64,000 nucleotides of DNA. Origin: CAVUCE01 sp963739985. Lineage in GTDB: Bacteria; Bacteroidota; Ignavibacteria; Ignavibacteriales; Ignavibacteriaceae. Numbering within the stretch: position 1 is the stretch's first letter; the number at the start of each line of letters is the position of its first letter. Made by a program: the position numbers and the translations under genes. Below the pieces are notes generated by a model. It saw only the letters and a program-made list of their open reading frames with translations. It searched no databases and was not told the origin of the DNA. The DNA is taken from NCBI GenBank assembly GCA_963739985.1, contig CAVUCE010000007.1, positions 350,282 to 414,281 on the forward strand. The letters are read 5' to 3'. Below, one piece after another: positions 35,163-45,900 of this stretch.

Positions 35163-35290
35163 TTTGGTATATCTTTTCAATCGGGATTATCGGAGGAATA
35201 TTGGTTTCTACTTTTACGATTTTGTTTTTTATGCCGGCTTTGTATGAGATGCTGGCGGGAAAGAAAAAATTAAAAGTTAAGGGTGGGTAA
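35163..35290 (+). pseudogene. Duplicated 3' end of RND permease 2
   Basis: Repeats 34752-34879 with about ten substitutions (FSIGIIGGILVSTFTILFFM ... and a TAA stop), and is followed by the same hairpin B that follows the parent gene. The duplication therefore involved the permease tail plus the repeat, as expected from REP-mediated recombination. Confidence 0.85.
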
Positions 35291-35833
35291 ATCCTCTAGA
35301 GGAATAGTCGTTCATGTTTTAGAGAATGGTTACAAATGTTAACCTTCTACGAAGGATAACAAATTAAAAATTATGAATTAAAAAACGTCTGGCATAGCGA
35401 TGCTTTCGGCAGTAGATGTCCGACAAAGAAAAATTAAAGTTATCTATCAATCCTCTACGAGGAATATTCGTTTTGATGTTTATCGGAGGATTACAACTGT
35501 TAACCTTCTACGAAGGATAACAAAGAAAAGGTTGAAATATTATAAATATGAAAAAGTTGTAAATGTTTGAGTATTATAATTAAAATAGTTTTGTCCTTAA
35601 AAACATCGTAGATGTTTGACAATTGTAACAATGGAGCTTAACTAATATGAAGAACATCGTAGATGTTCGACAGAAAAAAAGTTAAAGATATTTGTCAATC
35701 TTCTACTAGGAATCATAATCCTTGTTTTGCTGAATGGTTACAACTGTTAATCTTCTACGAAGGATAACTCGGAAAGAGATAGAAAAATATAATAGACATT
35801 TAACAACCGGATATAAATAAAAGATAATTGTAT

Positions 35834-36298
35834 ATGAAACCTGGAGCATTTACACAACTTTATGTTCATATAATATTTGCAGTAAAATATAGGAGCAGAA
35901 TATTAACCAAAGAAATTCGCCCGACTATTTATACTTATATGAGTGGAATTATAGCTGCGAGAAAGAACAAAGCAATAATAATAAACGGAGTGTCGGATCA
36001 TATTCATATTTTGGTTGGACTCAATCCCAATGAAAAGGTATCTGATATAGTGGGAAACTTAAAAAGAAGTACAACGTTATATATAAATGAAAATAAATTA
36101 GTAAGAGGATTGTTTAAGTGGCAAGATGGATATGGAGCTTTCTCATATTCAAAATCCCAGCTGGATAAGGTATACAAATATATTTCAAACCAAGAGAGAC
36201 ATCATAAAAGAAAGACTTTTAAGGAAGAGTATGTGGAATTGCTTGATAGATTTGAGGTAAAATATGATAGAAAATATTTGTTTGACTTTTTTGAATGA
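35834..36298 (+). CDS. IS200/RAYT-like tyrosine (Y1, HUH) transposase
   Basis: 154-residue single-domain HUH transposase. The metal-binding pair is DHIHILV (His 56, His 58) and the catalytic tyrosine is most likely Tyr 116 in VYKYISNQERHH, with the conserved NQ and HH following. The N terminus FTQLYVHIIFAVKYR is typical of the family. The length fits IS200-type TnpA. I favour a REP-associated role because it is embedded in the surrounding hairpin array and shows no tnpB partner. ATG 35834 preferred over TTG 35828. Confidence 0.9.
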   Translation: MKPGAFTQLYVHIIFAVKYRSRILTKEIRPTIYTYMSGIIAARKNKAIIINGVSDHIHILVGLNPNEKVSDIVGNLKRSTTLYINENKLVRGLFKWQDGYGAFSYSKSQLDKVYKYISNQERHHKRKTFKEEYVELLDRFEVKYDRKYLFDFFE

Positions 36299-36723
36299 CA
36301 GTAAATCCTCTACGAGGAATATTCATTTTGTGTTTATCGGATGGTTACAAATGTTAACCTTCTACGAAGGATAACACAGAAAGGAATTGGAAGATTATAA
36401 ATATGAACACGTTTTAGACGTTTGATAATGGTAATTTTACTACTATAAAGGACATCGTAGATGTTCGACAGTTGTAACAATAAATGAATTTTATAATTAT
36501 TATGGACATTGTAGATGTCCGACAGAGAAAAGGTAAAGAAACTTGTCAATCCTCTACGAGGAATGGTCGTTCATGTTTTATAGTGTGGTTACAATTGTTA
36601 ACCTTCTACGAAGGATAACAAAAAAGGATTGAAAGACTATAAATATGAAAACATCTCGCATAGCGATGCCTTCGGCAGTAGATGTTTAACAGAAATTTTA
36701 ACACATAACAAATAAATATTATC

Positions 36724-37965
36724 ATGAAAAAGAAAAAATTACTCTACACAATTTTAGTAATAGTTATACTGCTCATCGCTGTAATCATTATACAGCCTTT
36801 TTCAAATTCAGCAAAACAAACTGAAACCTTAAAAGACAGAGCAGATCAACTTTCTAAAAAAGATGAAATTGAATTTTCGGTTGACGCCGCTGTTGTGAGA
36901 AAGGGAACCCTTGTCAAGTGGATTAACACAAACGGTTACGCTCATCCATATAATGAATATTCAATTAAACCAAAAATATCTGCACAAGTTACAAGCTTAA
37001 ATGCATACAACGGAGAGCGTGTAAAGAAAAATGACCTGTTAGTGAAACTGGAAGACGATCAATATCAGCTAAAAGTAAATCAAGCAAAGAGCGATTTGAT
37101 AAAAGCACAAATTGAATATGAACTTCAAAAATCCAGTCCGGTAGAAGATAACGGTGGACTTAAAGAATATCAACATAGATACGACAGCCTAAAAGTAATA
37201 TACGGAAAAGCGAAAAAGCTTTATCAAGAGAATAAAATGTCCTATGAAGATTTTAATCGTTTGGAACGTGATTTTGAAACATTAAAAACAATTGCAACCC
37301 TGAGAAGGGAAGATGTTGTTGCAAATAGAAGCGGACTTACAAATGCAGCTACAAATTATAAAGAAGCTGAATTAAATTTGAGCCATACTAAGATTGTATC
37401 ACCGATTAACGGACTAGTTTCTGATTGTGTTGTATCAGAAGGCGGCTATGTAACGGTCGGCAATGAATGCTTAAAGGTGATTGATATTTCAAAAATTAAA
37501 ATGCAGTGCGAAGTTACGGAATCGGATATCGTTAATATTAATCCCGGCGATGAAGTTACGGCTAACTTTATTGCATTACCTGATAAAAACTTCAAGGGTA
37601 AAGTTATTGAAGTTAATCCTTCTATCGATTTAACTAAGAGAACCGCGCTTGTAACCGTACTTTTGACAAACCCAAATTTACTTATCAAACCGGGAATGTT
37701 TGCATCGGTAAAAATCGGAACGAAATCATTTATAAATCAAATAATTATTCCTCATTCATCGCTGTTGGTTAGAGAAAACAGGAGTTTGGTATTTACTGTT
37801 GAAAACGGTTTGGCGTTGTGGAAATATGTTAAAGTAGGTGAAAAAAACGAAGACTTTTATGCTATTAAAAGTGGAATTAATGTAGGTGATACTTTGATTG
37901 TTGATAATAATTATAACCTTGCTCATCAATCAACAGTTAAGATAGCCAGAATGGAAAAATATTAA
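36724..37965 (+). CDS. RND efflux periplasmic adaptor (HlyD/MFP family)
   Basis: Membrane-fusion protein linking inner-membrane RND pumps to an outer-membrane channel. N-terminal anchor helix (residues 4-25), first lipoyl half (ISAQVTSLNAYNGERVKKNDLLVKLEDDQ), a helical hairpin (about 120-210), the second lipoyl half (TKIVSPINGLVSDCVVSEGGYV) and beta-barrel/MP domains (NPGDEVTANFIAL, LTNPNLLIKPGMFASV). 413 residues. Follows the two RND genes after the REP array. No TolC-like gene is found in the window, so the channel must be encoded elsewhere. Confidence 0.92.
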   Translation: MKKKKLLYTILVIVILLIAVIIIQPFSNSAKQTETLKDRADQLSKKDEIEFSVDAAVVRKGTLVKWINTNGYAHPYNEYSIKPKISAQVTSLNAYNGERVKKNDLLVKLEDDQYQLKVNQAKSDLIKAQIEYELQKSSPVEDNGGLKEYQHRYDSLKVIYGKAKKLYQENKMSYEDFNRLERDFETLKTIATLRREDVVANRSGLTNAATNYKEAELNLSHTKIVSPINGLVSDCVVSEGGYVTVGNECLKVIDISKIKMQCEVTESDIVNINPGDEVTANFIALPDKNFKGKVIEVNPSIDLTKRTALVTVLLTNPNLLIKPGMFASVKIGTKSFINQIIIPHSSLLVRENRSLVFTVENGLALWKYVKVGEKNEDFYAIKSGINVGDTLIVDNNYNLAHQSTVKIARMEKY

Positions 37966-38159
37966 TATAAATTTGATTGATTTTAGTAATTAAACTCTAA
38001 GTTTAGAATAAATTTTAGCATTACAAAATTGTGACTCATCTCAAATAATATTATCTATTCAAACAATTTAAAGATGTAATCATTAGATTAGCATCGTTTA
38101 CATCAGTTTTGCATTCTTCCTAAGACAAAATAACAAAAATAATATACAAAATTTGCCTG

Positions 38160-41150
38160 ATGCTAAAGCCTGAAAGACTTGATAGACTCAGAGATTTTGA
38201 ATTTAATTTCTTTTCTAACAATCAAAAATATTTTTTATTATTTCAAATAACTCTCTTATTTGTTATGATAAATATGTCTTTGTCCGCCTCACCCAAGCAT
38301 TATTATATTAAAAGGTACACAACCTGGAACGGTTTACTTCAGAATACAATTCGCGCAGTTAAACAAGATGAATTCGGTAGAATCTGGATTGGTACGGCTG
38401 AGGGTTTAAGTATTTATGATGGAAACCAGTTTACTAATTACACAAAAAATGATGGCTTAAGCGGAAGTGTTATTAATTGTTTTTATCAAGTTGATTCTAC
38501 AACAATGTGGGTTAGTGTGGTTGGCGGAGGAATTTCAATTCTTAAAAAATCTAGGTTTCATCCGGATTATGTTGCGGATATTGTTAAGGGGAAAAAATAT
38601 TTTGTCGATGATCGCATCAATGCAATATTTAAGGATTCTAAAGGACGAGTTTGGTTTTGCACGGATTCCGGAATTTCATGTTGGTCGAGCTTAGATTATA
38701 AAGCATGTAAGGTTCGGCATTTCAACAAAAAAAATGAGCCCGGGGATTTGTTTACCTTTTCGGCTGCTGAGGACAAGAACGGAGTAATATGGTTTGGCTC
38801 GGACGATGGTTTAATAAAATATGACGGGAAAAAATTTACTTTCGTTAAAGGTTATTCTAAAACTGTCTGGATTGTAAGAACTTTTAAGAATAATAAACTT
38901 TTACTCGGCACAAAAGAAGGTGTTCTGATATACTCTAATGGGAAATTTAGGAAGGCCTTTCAGAATCCAATTCTTAACTCCTCTGAAATTGATGAAATTT
39001 ATAAGGATAAAAATTCAAATCTCTGGATTGCTTCAACAAACGGTTTATATAAATATGATGGAAAAAAACTAAAAAATTTTAGCCTTAACGGCGGCAGTCA
39101 AAGTAAATTCATCTTATCATTTTTAATCGGAAAAAGCGGCAATACATGGGTTGGAACTGTTGACGGTCTTGATCAAATAATGAATAGGAATTTTTATTAT
39201 ATCAATGCCAAGTACAAATACAGCTATTTATGGCAGTTTGTAATGAAAGGTAAAAATGAAGTTTATACTGCTACCAAAGACGGATTATATAAAATTAAAA
39301 ATAATCAATTAGTCTATTCTTATTACAATAAATTTCTTCCTTCAAAAATGGTAACATCAGTTGTTTTTAAGAAAGATGGAACCAAATGGTTTAGTACAGC
39401 CGAAGGATTGGTTGAAGTAAAAAACGGGAAACGAAAATTATATACTAAAAAAAATGGTTTTGATAGTAACTACATTTTGATGATGATTGATGGAGGTAAA
39501 GACTCGATTTGGGTGGGAACTAAAGGTTACTGGAAGCCTCATTTCGGCAAAGTTTATTTAGTTGTTCATGATTCTATAAAATTGTTACCACAGCTTGCAA
39601 AAATTCCCGGCGATCCTGTAACAGCTTTGATGAAAGATTCACACAACAATTTGTGGTTCGGTTTTTTTGCTAAAGGATTGTACAGGCTATCTGGAAATAA
39701 ATTAAAAAAGTTTACTTCCTCTGATGGACTTACTGATTTGAATATTCGTGATATCTATGAAGATAAAAACGGTAACGTTTGGGTGATGACTAGATACAGC
39801 GGCATTTATGAATATAAAAACGGCAAATTTAAAAATTATAATATTAAGGATGGATTAATCAGCAACTGGACGCAATCTGCAGTACAGGACAGATACGGGA
39901 AATTATATTTTAACACGGCAGAAGGTGTGTGCAGCTTTAACGGGAAAACTTTTACAAAAATTGTTTACGGAGGAGATTTGATGTCCGGGGAAATGTGGGC
40001 ATCAAATATTGATCAACATGGTAATCTATTATTTGCCAATTCAAACTACATTTTTATTTTTAATCCTAAACCGCGCAATGCTGATCCTTCGTTTAATGTC
40101 TTTATAAACAAATTTATATCAAAAGGGAAAACTGAATTTCCTAAAAACAAAAATATCATAAAATTAAACTATAGCAGTAGTCCAATTGAAATAGAATATA
40201 GTTGTATAAATTTCAGAATCGGCGAACCAATTTTATATCAATATAAACTAAAAGGATTAAATAAAAATTGGCTGCCTTTAACGAAAAGAAATTATACGAC
40301 GTTTAATCATTTGAATCCCGGGAAATATAGATTTTACGTCCGGGCAAAGAAAAACGATGGAAATTGGAGCAAAGTGAATGCTGGTCTGACATTTATTATT
40401 AATGCTCCATACTGGCAAGAAGCCTGGTTTATCATATTAATCTCATTAGCAGCAATTGGTTTTGTCTCTTCTATTACGGTTTTTATTTATCGATTTCGTG
40501 TAAAACAAATTTTGAGAGTAGAAAGATTAAGAACTAAAATTGCAACAGACCTTCACGATGACATCGGTGCAAATTTATCTTCAATTTCTATTTTTAGTGA
40601 ACTTGCAAAAATCAACATTCAAAAGGCGCCTGAGAAAGCTTCAAAAATAGTTAATAATATCGGCGAGATTTCTAGAACTCTGGTTGATAACATGAGTGAT
40701 ATTGTTTGGGCAATAAATCCAGAAACAGATAATTTTAACGCAACAATATTTAAGATGAAGGATTTTGCCTTTTCAATTTTGCAAGCCAAAAAAATAAAAT
40801 TTGTTTTTAACGTTGAAGAAAATCTTTCCGACTTAAAATTAACAATGGAAATAAGAAGAAATCTACTGCTTATTTTCAAAGAGATAATTAACAACGCAGC
40901 AAAATATTCAAATGCAAGCTATGTTGAAGTAAGTCTAGGATTATTAGAAGACGCGGAAAGTGGTTCTGGAAAGGGCGCATATCTTACTGTTAGTGACAAC
41001 GGAATTGGTTTTGATATTGATTCCGTAAAAAGAGGTAATGGAATAAACAACATAAACAGAAGAATTCATGATTTAAACGGTAAATTGAAAATAGAGTCGA
41101 TACAAAAAGCAGGAACAAAAATAAGAATATTTATACCGTTCAATATTTAA
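38160..41150 (+). CDS. Two-component sensor histidine kinase with periplasmic Reg_prop propeller
   Basis: Large sensor: N-terminal signal/TM (about residues 22-40), a periplasmic region of two-component-regulator propeller repeats (GRIWIGTAEGLSIYDG, GVIWFGSDDGLIKYDG, NLWIASTNGLYKYDG, and so on to about 640), a Y_Y_Y domain (EIEYSCINF ... YQYKLKGLNKNW ... GKYRFYVRAKN-like), one TM (about 760-780), then HisKA_3 with the phospho-acceptor His 799 in TDLHDDIGANLSS and a HATPase_c domain (NNAAKYSNAS, VSDNGIGFD, GNGINNINRR). The HisKA_3 type pairs with NarL-family regulators; the one at 42152 is the likely partner. It probably senses an extracellular or periplasmic ligand. Confidence 0.93.
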   Translation: MLKPERLDRLRDFEFNFFSNNQKYFLLFQITLLFVMINMSLSASPKHYYIKRYTTWNGLLQNTIRAVKQDEFGRIWIGTAEGLSIYDGNQFTNYTKNDGLSGSVINCFYQVDSTTMWVSVVGGGISILKKSRFHPDYVADIVKGKKYFVDDRINAIFKDSKGRVWFCTDSGISCWSSLDYKACKVRHFNKKNEPGDLFTFSAAEDKNGVIWFGSDDGLIKYDGKKFTFVKGYSKTVWIVRTFKNNKLLLGTKEGVLIYSNGKFRKAFQNPILNSSEIDEIYKDKNSNLWIASTNGLYKYDGKKLKNFSLNGGSQSKFILSFLIGKSGNTWVGTVDGLDQIMNRNFYYINAKYKYSYLWQFVMKGKNEVYTATKDGLYKIKNNQLVYSYYNKFLPSKMVTSVVFKKDGTKWFSTAEGLVEVKNGKRKLYTKKNGFDSNYILMMIDGGKDSIWVGTKGYWKPHFGKVYLVVHDSIKLLPQLAKIPGDPVTALMKDSHNNLWFGFFAKGLYRLSGNKLKKFTSSDGLTDLNIRDIYEDKNGNVWVMTRYSGIYEYKNGKFKNYNIKDGLISNWTQSAVQDRYGKLYFNTAEGVCSFNGKTFTKIVYGGDLMSGEMWASNIDQHGNLLFANSNYIFIFNPKPRNADPSFNVFINKFISKGKTEFPKNKNIIKLNYSSSPIEIEYSCINFRIGEPILYQYKLKGLNKNWLPLTKRNYTTFNHLNPGKYRFYVRAKKNDGNWSKVNAGLTFIINAPYWQEAWFIILISLAAIGFVSSITVFIYRFRVKQILRVERLRTKIATDLHDDIGANLSSISIFSELAKINIQKAPEKASKIVNNIGEISRTLVDNMSDIVWAINPETDNFNATIFKMKDFAFSILQAKKIKFVFNVEENLSDLKLTMEIRRNLLLIFKEIINNAAKYSNASYVEVSLGLLEDAESGSGKGAYLTVSDNGIGFDIDSVKRGNGINNINRRIHDLNGKLKIESIQKAGTKIRIFIPFNI

Positions 41151-41160
41151 AAAATATGTG

Positions 41161-41182
41161 TAGCACAAATATGCGATTCGCG
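41161..41182. repeat. GCATAAATATGC-type dispersed motif, copy 1
   Basis: TAGCACAAATATGCGATTCG; relatives at 42088-42109 and 48831-48851 read ATAGCATAAATATGCGAT. The core forms a small hairpin (GCATA/TATGC). This copy lies between the kinase and lipoprotein genes. Confidence 0.5.
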
Positions 41183-41409
41183 AGGAATCATTTTTTACTA
41201 ATTTCATAAGTAATCGAAAGTTTATAAAACTAGTTATTAGTAATGTTTTCGGATGAATGAGCTAAAATTATCTCAAGTAATATTTGGAAAGTTTATCAAA
41301 AATTATATTTTCAACCTAAACAGTAGTTGTTAATACACAAGTCTAGTTTAATCCACTTAATTGATTTAATAAATAGCTAAATAAAAATATTAACTAAAGG
41401 GAGGATGCG

Positions 41410-41994
41410 ATGATAAATTCAATTACAAGAACTGTTTTCAATAATTCTTATTACGGAACAGTTATAATTCTGCTGATGACTTTCTTATTGATTTCGGGAT
41501 GCAGTAAAAAAGATAATACTAATCCAGCCAGCAGTAATAATAGTGCAAGCTCAAAGATTAGTTTTAAAATTAATGGTGGGAATTATAACAATCAGGATTT
41601 TAGTATTAATGGAACCGGTTCCTCGGGAGCGGCATATATTAGCGATCAAGATGCTACTATCGGAACAATCGGCGGAAAAAGCGGGGACCAAAATTTATCA
41701 ATGATTATATCATTTCCGGGAAAAAGCACGGACACATATTCATGGGATAATAGTTCAAGTTATTCCAATGTAGCTTTCACTATCGGCGGCGTCACTTACT
41801 CAGGAATTTCGGGACAAGGAAACACGAAAGTAACAAAATACGGAGAAGTTGGATCCACAATAGAAGGAACATTTTCCGGAAAAATTTATGGAGTTTCCGG
41901 ATCTAAAATTGATACAATGCAGATTTCCGGCGGTCAATTTTCTATGGTTAGATTAGGGGATCAAAGTTCAGCGCAAGGTAAAATGAACAAATAA
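41410..41994 (+). CDS. Secreted lipoprotein, function unknown
   Basis: Strong RBS (GGGAGGATGCG) and a lipoprotein signal with lipobox LISGC (CSKKDN), followed by a Ser/Asn-rich linker. The 155-residue remainder is rich in Gly, Ser and Thr with alternating strands (ISFKINGGNYNNQDFSING, TIGTIGGKSGDQNLSMIISF, TYSWDNSSSYSNVAFTIGG, GSTIEGTFSGKIYG), suggesting a beta-sandwich resembling uncharacterised FCB lipoproteins. I do not assign a family. It lies between a histidine kinase and its likely response regulator, so it could be a ligand-binding or reporter component of that signalling set. Confidence 0.8.
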   Translation: MINSITRTVFNNSYYGTVIILLMTFLLISGCSKKDNTNPASSNNSASSKISFKINGGNYNNQDFSINGTGSSGAAYISDQDATIGTIGGKSGDQNLSMIISFPGKSTDTYSWDNSSSYSNVAFTIGGVTYSGISGQGNTKVTKYGEVGSTIEGTFSGKIYGVSGSKIDTMQISGGQFSMVRLGDQSSAQGKMNK

Positions 41995-42087
41995 ATTAAG
42001 TCATTAGGAGTGGGTAAAGAAATACTAATGATTAAAAATTTCTTTACCCAAATTTCCTTTCTTATCTTTCAATAAAAAAATTTTCAT

Positions 42088-42109
42088 ATAGCATAAATAT
42101 GCGATTTGC
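42088..42109. repeat. GCATAAATATGC-type dispersed motif, copy 2
   Basis: ATAGCATAAATATGCGATTT, 43 bases before the response-regulator start. Core hairpin GCATA/TATGC. Confidence 0.55.
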
Positions 42110-42151
42110 ATGAGATTAACTTTTCTTATTTTAATGCAAAACTGGTGAAGC

Positions 42152-42814
42152 ATGGATTCAAGTTACTATAAAAATAATCCGATAAATGTTCTGGTCGTTG
42201 AAGACGATGATGCAACCAGGGAGGCAATTGTTTCACTGATTCAGACACATGAAGGCTTTAACTGTGTTAATTCCTTTGCAGGTGTTGAAGAAGTTTATGA
42301 TAATATTGACGATAATCTTCCTGACGTTGCATTGATGGATATCCATTTAAGAAATGGAAAGTCCGGCATTGAATGCGTTAAAAAATTAAAGTCGGTATAT
42401 CCAAATATTGATTTTTTAATGCTGACTGTTTACGAAGACGACGATAAAATATTCGAATCAATTAAAGCCGGAGCTAGAGGATATATTTTAAAGAAAGTGG
42501 AACCTCAAAAAATTATTGAAGCAATAAAAGATGCTTTTGAAGGCGGTTCGCCGATTACTCCTTCCATAGCAAAGAAAATCTTAAATGTATTTTCAAAAAC
42601 ATCTGCTCAAAAAGTAAATAAATTTGATCTTACAGCAGCGGAAACAAAAATATTAAAGCATCTTGTTGATGGATCAAGCTATATGGCAATAGCAGAAGAT
42701 TTGGGGAAAAGTGTACATACAGTTAGAAGCCATATACGAAATATATATTCGAAACTATACGTACACTCTAAAACTGAGGCAGTTGTTAAAGCAATGAAAC
42801 ATAAATTGATTTGA
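42152..42814 (+). CDS. NarL/FixJ-family response regulator
   Basis: Receiver domain with VLVVEDDDATREA (acidic pair), the phospho-acceptor Asp 63 in VALMDIHLRN, MLTVYEDDD and the conserved Lys of GYILKKVEP; C-terminal LuxR HTH (LTAAETKILKHLVDGSSYMAIAEDLGKSVHTVRSHIRNIYSKL). 220 residues. Unlike the regulator at 18715, its phosphorylation site is intact. The HisKA_3 kinase at 38160 is the natural partner. The large T9SS-exported proteins begin immediately downstream and are plausible targets (inference). Confidence 0.93.
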   Translation: MDSSYYKNNPINVLVVEDDDATREAIVSLIQTHEGFNCVNSFAGVEEVYDNIDDNLPDVALMDIHLRNGKSGIECVKKLKSVYPNIDFLMLTVYEDDDKIFESIKAGARGYILKKVEPQKIIEAIKDAFEGGSPITPSIAKKILNVFSKTSAQKVNKFDLTAAETKILKHLVDGSSYMAIAEDLGKSVHTVRSHIRNIYSKLYVHSKTEAVVKAMKHKLI

Positions 42815-42922
42815 TATTGTATGAAATAATTTTAAATATAATCATACTACTTAATAGATCAGCTTTATTATAATCTACTCAACTGCGGATATTTTTAACT
42901 AATAAAAAATTAAAGGTGGGTA

Positions 42923-45900
42923 ATGAAAATTTCATTCTACTATATCCATATGTTTGCTTATTTAAAAGGGAACTATAAAGTACTTAAAAAAATGTTTCTC
43001 TCTATTATATTCTTCTTACTAATTTCTACAGCTAATTCTTTAGCTCAAAATAAAACTTCATCCTTAACAACAAACCAGTCAATAACAACTTCATTTAAAG
43101 TAAATCATACAACAAACACAGACGATCAATATTGGGAGCAATTTAAAGAACCCGGAGTTCAAGGTTCCGATATCAAAGATATGGTAGTGGCTAACGGTTT
43201 GCTTTATGCAGTTGGAGGATATAACGCTTCCGGCGGTGATTCAAAAATTCGGTTCATGGCAGCTTTTGATGGAGAAAATTGGGCTGTAGTTGGAGGCGGT
43301 TTTTTATGTAATTCATGCGCTACAGATATCTCTTGTATTGCTTCGGATAAAAACGGAGATATTTTTATTGGCGGATTATTTAACTCAGTCGTAAATCCTA
43401 ATGGTGATGAAGTTCCTTCAAAGAATATTGCCATGTGGGATAATACAAATAAAGAATGGCTCAGTATGGGCGAATTAAATAGCTCTAGACCGACTTCTAT
43501 AACTGTTATCGGTGACAGCGTTTTTGTGGGCGGAGATTTTACACAAGTAACACAACTTGATAATTCAACTTTAAATGTAAATCGTATTGCAGTTTGGGAT
43601 ATGCAGAATAAAGTATGGAAAGATCTTGACGGAGGAGTTGGGTCTACCAAGTCTTATGTTAATGCTAAAGTAGAAAAAATTAAAGCATATCACGATACTT
43701 TATATATCGGCGGTAGTTTCACTTATGTTGGGCCCGATTCAATTGATGCTGCGGGAATTGCTATTTGGACACCACAAAACGGATTTGCCGGTTTTGCTTC
43801 CGGCGTTACAACTAATTCTTATTCCGGAACTGTTTATGACATTGATATAGATACAGTAAATAAGAAAATGTATGTTGGCGGTTATTTCGATCATGCCGGA
43901 CAAGTTCAAACTACAAGAATAGCAGGCTGGGATTTTGTAAATCATAATTGGTTTCAGCTTAATGATGCTTCATCTTCAACAGAAGGTGTAGGCTCTAGTA
44001 ATGGAAATGCCGGCTCCAGTGCAATCCATATGGTTAAAGTTGATCAAAATACCGGGAGAGTTTATGTCGGCGGAAGTTTTCTACATGCTGGTGCTTTCAA
44101 TACTGATCATATTGCGATGTGGAATAATCACACATGGAGTAAATTAAGTTCAGGCTTAGATAATTATCCCCAAGCCGCAGCATTTTACAAGAACAAACTT
44201 TACTTCGGCGGACTTTTCAGTAAATCTGATACAATTACATTAAATCATTTTACAACATGGGACGGAAATAAATTCTTGCCTATTGGAAGGGGTCCGGATT
44301 CTGATATTTATTCGGTTTGTGTTGATAGTCCATATGTTTATTTCGGAGGTAGACTACGAAATATGGGTGGCGTAGATGTAAACGGAATTGCAAGGATGAA
44401 TATGAACACCGGCAAAATCGATAATATGGGCGGCGGTGTTAGCAGCGGAAGTTATCCCGGAACGGTTTATGACTTATCCAAAGATAAAAATTATATATAT
44501 GTGACAGGTGACTTTTCAAAATTGGGATTATTTACGGCAAATAATGTTGCCCGTTGGAATAAATCAACTGAAAAATGGGAGCCGTTAGGTTACGGAGCAT
44601 CTAACGGAATTGATGGATACGGAAGAGCGATTAAAGCTTTTGATGGTAAAGTTTATGTAAGCGGAAATTTTTCTTCTGCCGGTCAAGTTACGCTTAAAAA
44701 CCTGGCTGTTTTTGATAACTCGACTAGTACATGGAGTAAAGTTGGCGGAGGATTAGTCGGAAGTTACGAAGTAAAATCTTTCGCTACCTGGGGAGACAGT
44801 TTGATTTTTATGGGCGGTACTTTTCAGAAGGTTGAACAAACCGGCGGAGATCAGCTTGATGCTAAATGTTTTGTAAAATGGAATACAAAAACTAAAATGT
44901 GGGAAAAATTCCACGGCGATATTTCCGGATATAATAATAGAGTTAATTCTATTCAGATTGATACGCTTGCCGGGTTTATTTACATCGGCGGAAACTTATC
45001 TCAAATTACAAACGATGACCAAACTACAATCGATCCGAATAATGTTGCGATGTGGGACGGATCTAAATGGACTACTCTTGCGAACGGCGTTTACGGTAGA
45101 AGTTTAACTGAAGTTGAAACCATGGCCTTAACGACAGGCGGAGATTTATATGTGGGCGGAAGATTTTCCGATGTTGTCAATTATGCAAATTCGATTAGCT
45201 CACACAATATTGCTAAATGGAATGGGGAATGGAGCGGACTTGGCTCGGCACTCAGCGGCGGCTCTCATGTTTATGCTTTGGCTTCATCTAAATCCGGTGT
45301 TTGGGTTTCCGGTGATTTTAAAGAAGCCGGCGATTTACCTAGTTATCAACTTGCAAAGTGGAGCGGCCCGGGAACACAGCCTGTTTATTATACTACTGAT
45401 CTTTCAGAAATAAATACCGTGCAGCCGCAATTCGGAGCGAGTTATGGAACTGTTGATGCAACATTGCTAGGAAATAGGCTCTCTTTTTCAGGCAACTTTA
45501 AATTTTATAAAGGGAAATTTGATACCGCTTTTGTGAGCATGGGAGGAGCGGGAGTAAATGGTGATACCTTATTCGGCTTGAATCCTGAATTATCCAATCA
45601 AATGATGGAAGGTAATTTTAAATCATCTGAAAATACATTCATATTAAATCAGAACCAGATGATCGTACTGCAGCAAAATAAGATATACATTTCTGTAGTG
45701 AATGATTCCACTCCGGCAGGAATAATGAGAGGGCAGGTTTTACTTAAACCAAATACCGCTCCTGCCGACCCGAAGAATTTAATGCCGAAGACCGACACTT
45801 TAATTACAATTGAGGGATCTCCAACACAGAAAGTCAATTTTACATGGGATTCTTCAACAGACCCGGAAAATAACAAAGTTGTTTATGTTTTCAATATTTC

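Larger units (their letters stand above)
34881..36690 (+). repeat. REP/BIME-like hairpin array surrounding an IS200-like transposase
   Basis: Three short hairpins recur in order: A, ACATCGTAGATGT (near 35027, 35083, 35602, 35654, 36447, 36505); B, TCCTCTACGAGGA (34881, 35122, 35292 variant, 35451, 35699 variant, 36305, 36550); C, CCTTCTACGAAGG with ATAAC after it (35341, 35502, 35749, 36356, 36601). All have a 5-bp stem and a TAC or GTA loop. Units are irregularly spaced and start exactly at the end of permease 2. This pattern, with a tyrosine transposase inside, is typical of REP elements and their RAYT enzymes. No other gene lies in 34880-35827 or 36299-36723. Confidence 0.8.

Noticed and set aside
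35036..35290. 84-codon frame downstream of RND permease 2
   Set aside because: Its C-terminal half is the duplicated permease tail and its N-terminal half runs through REP hairpins; treated as a duplication product.
34881..36690. CRISPR array
   Set aside because: Repeats are three different short hairpins at irregular distances, without constant-length unique spacers, and no cas genes are nearby; a REP array fits better.
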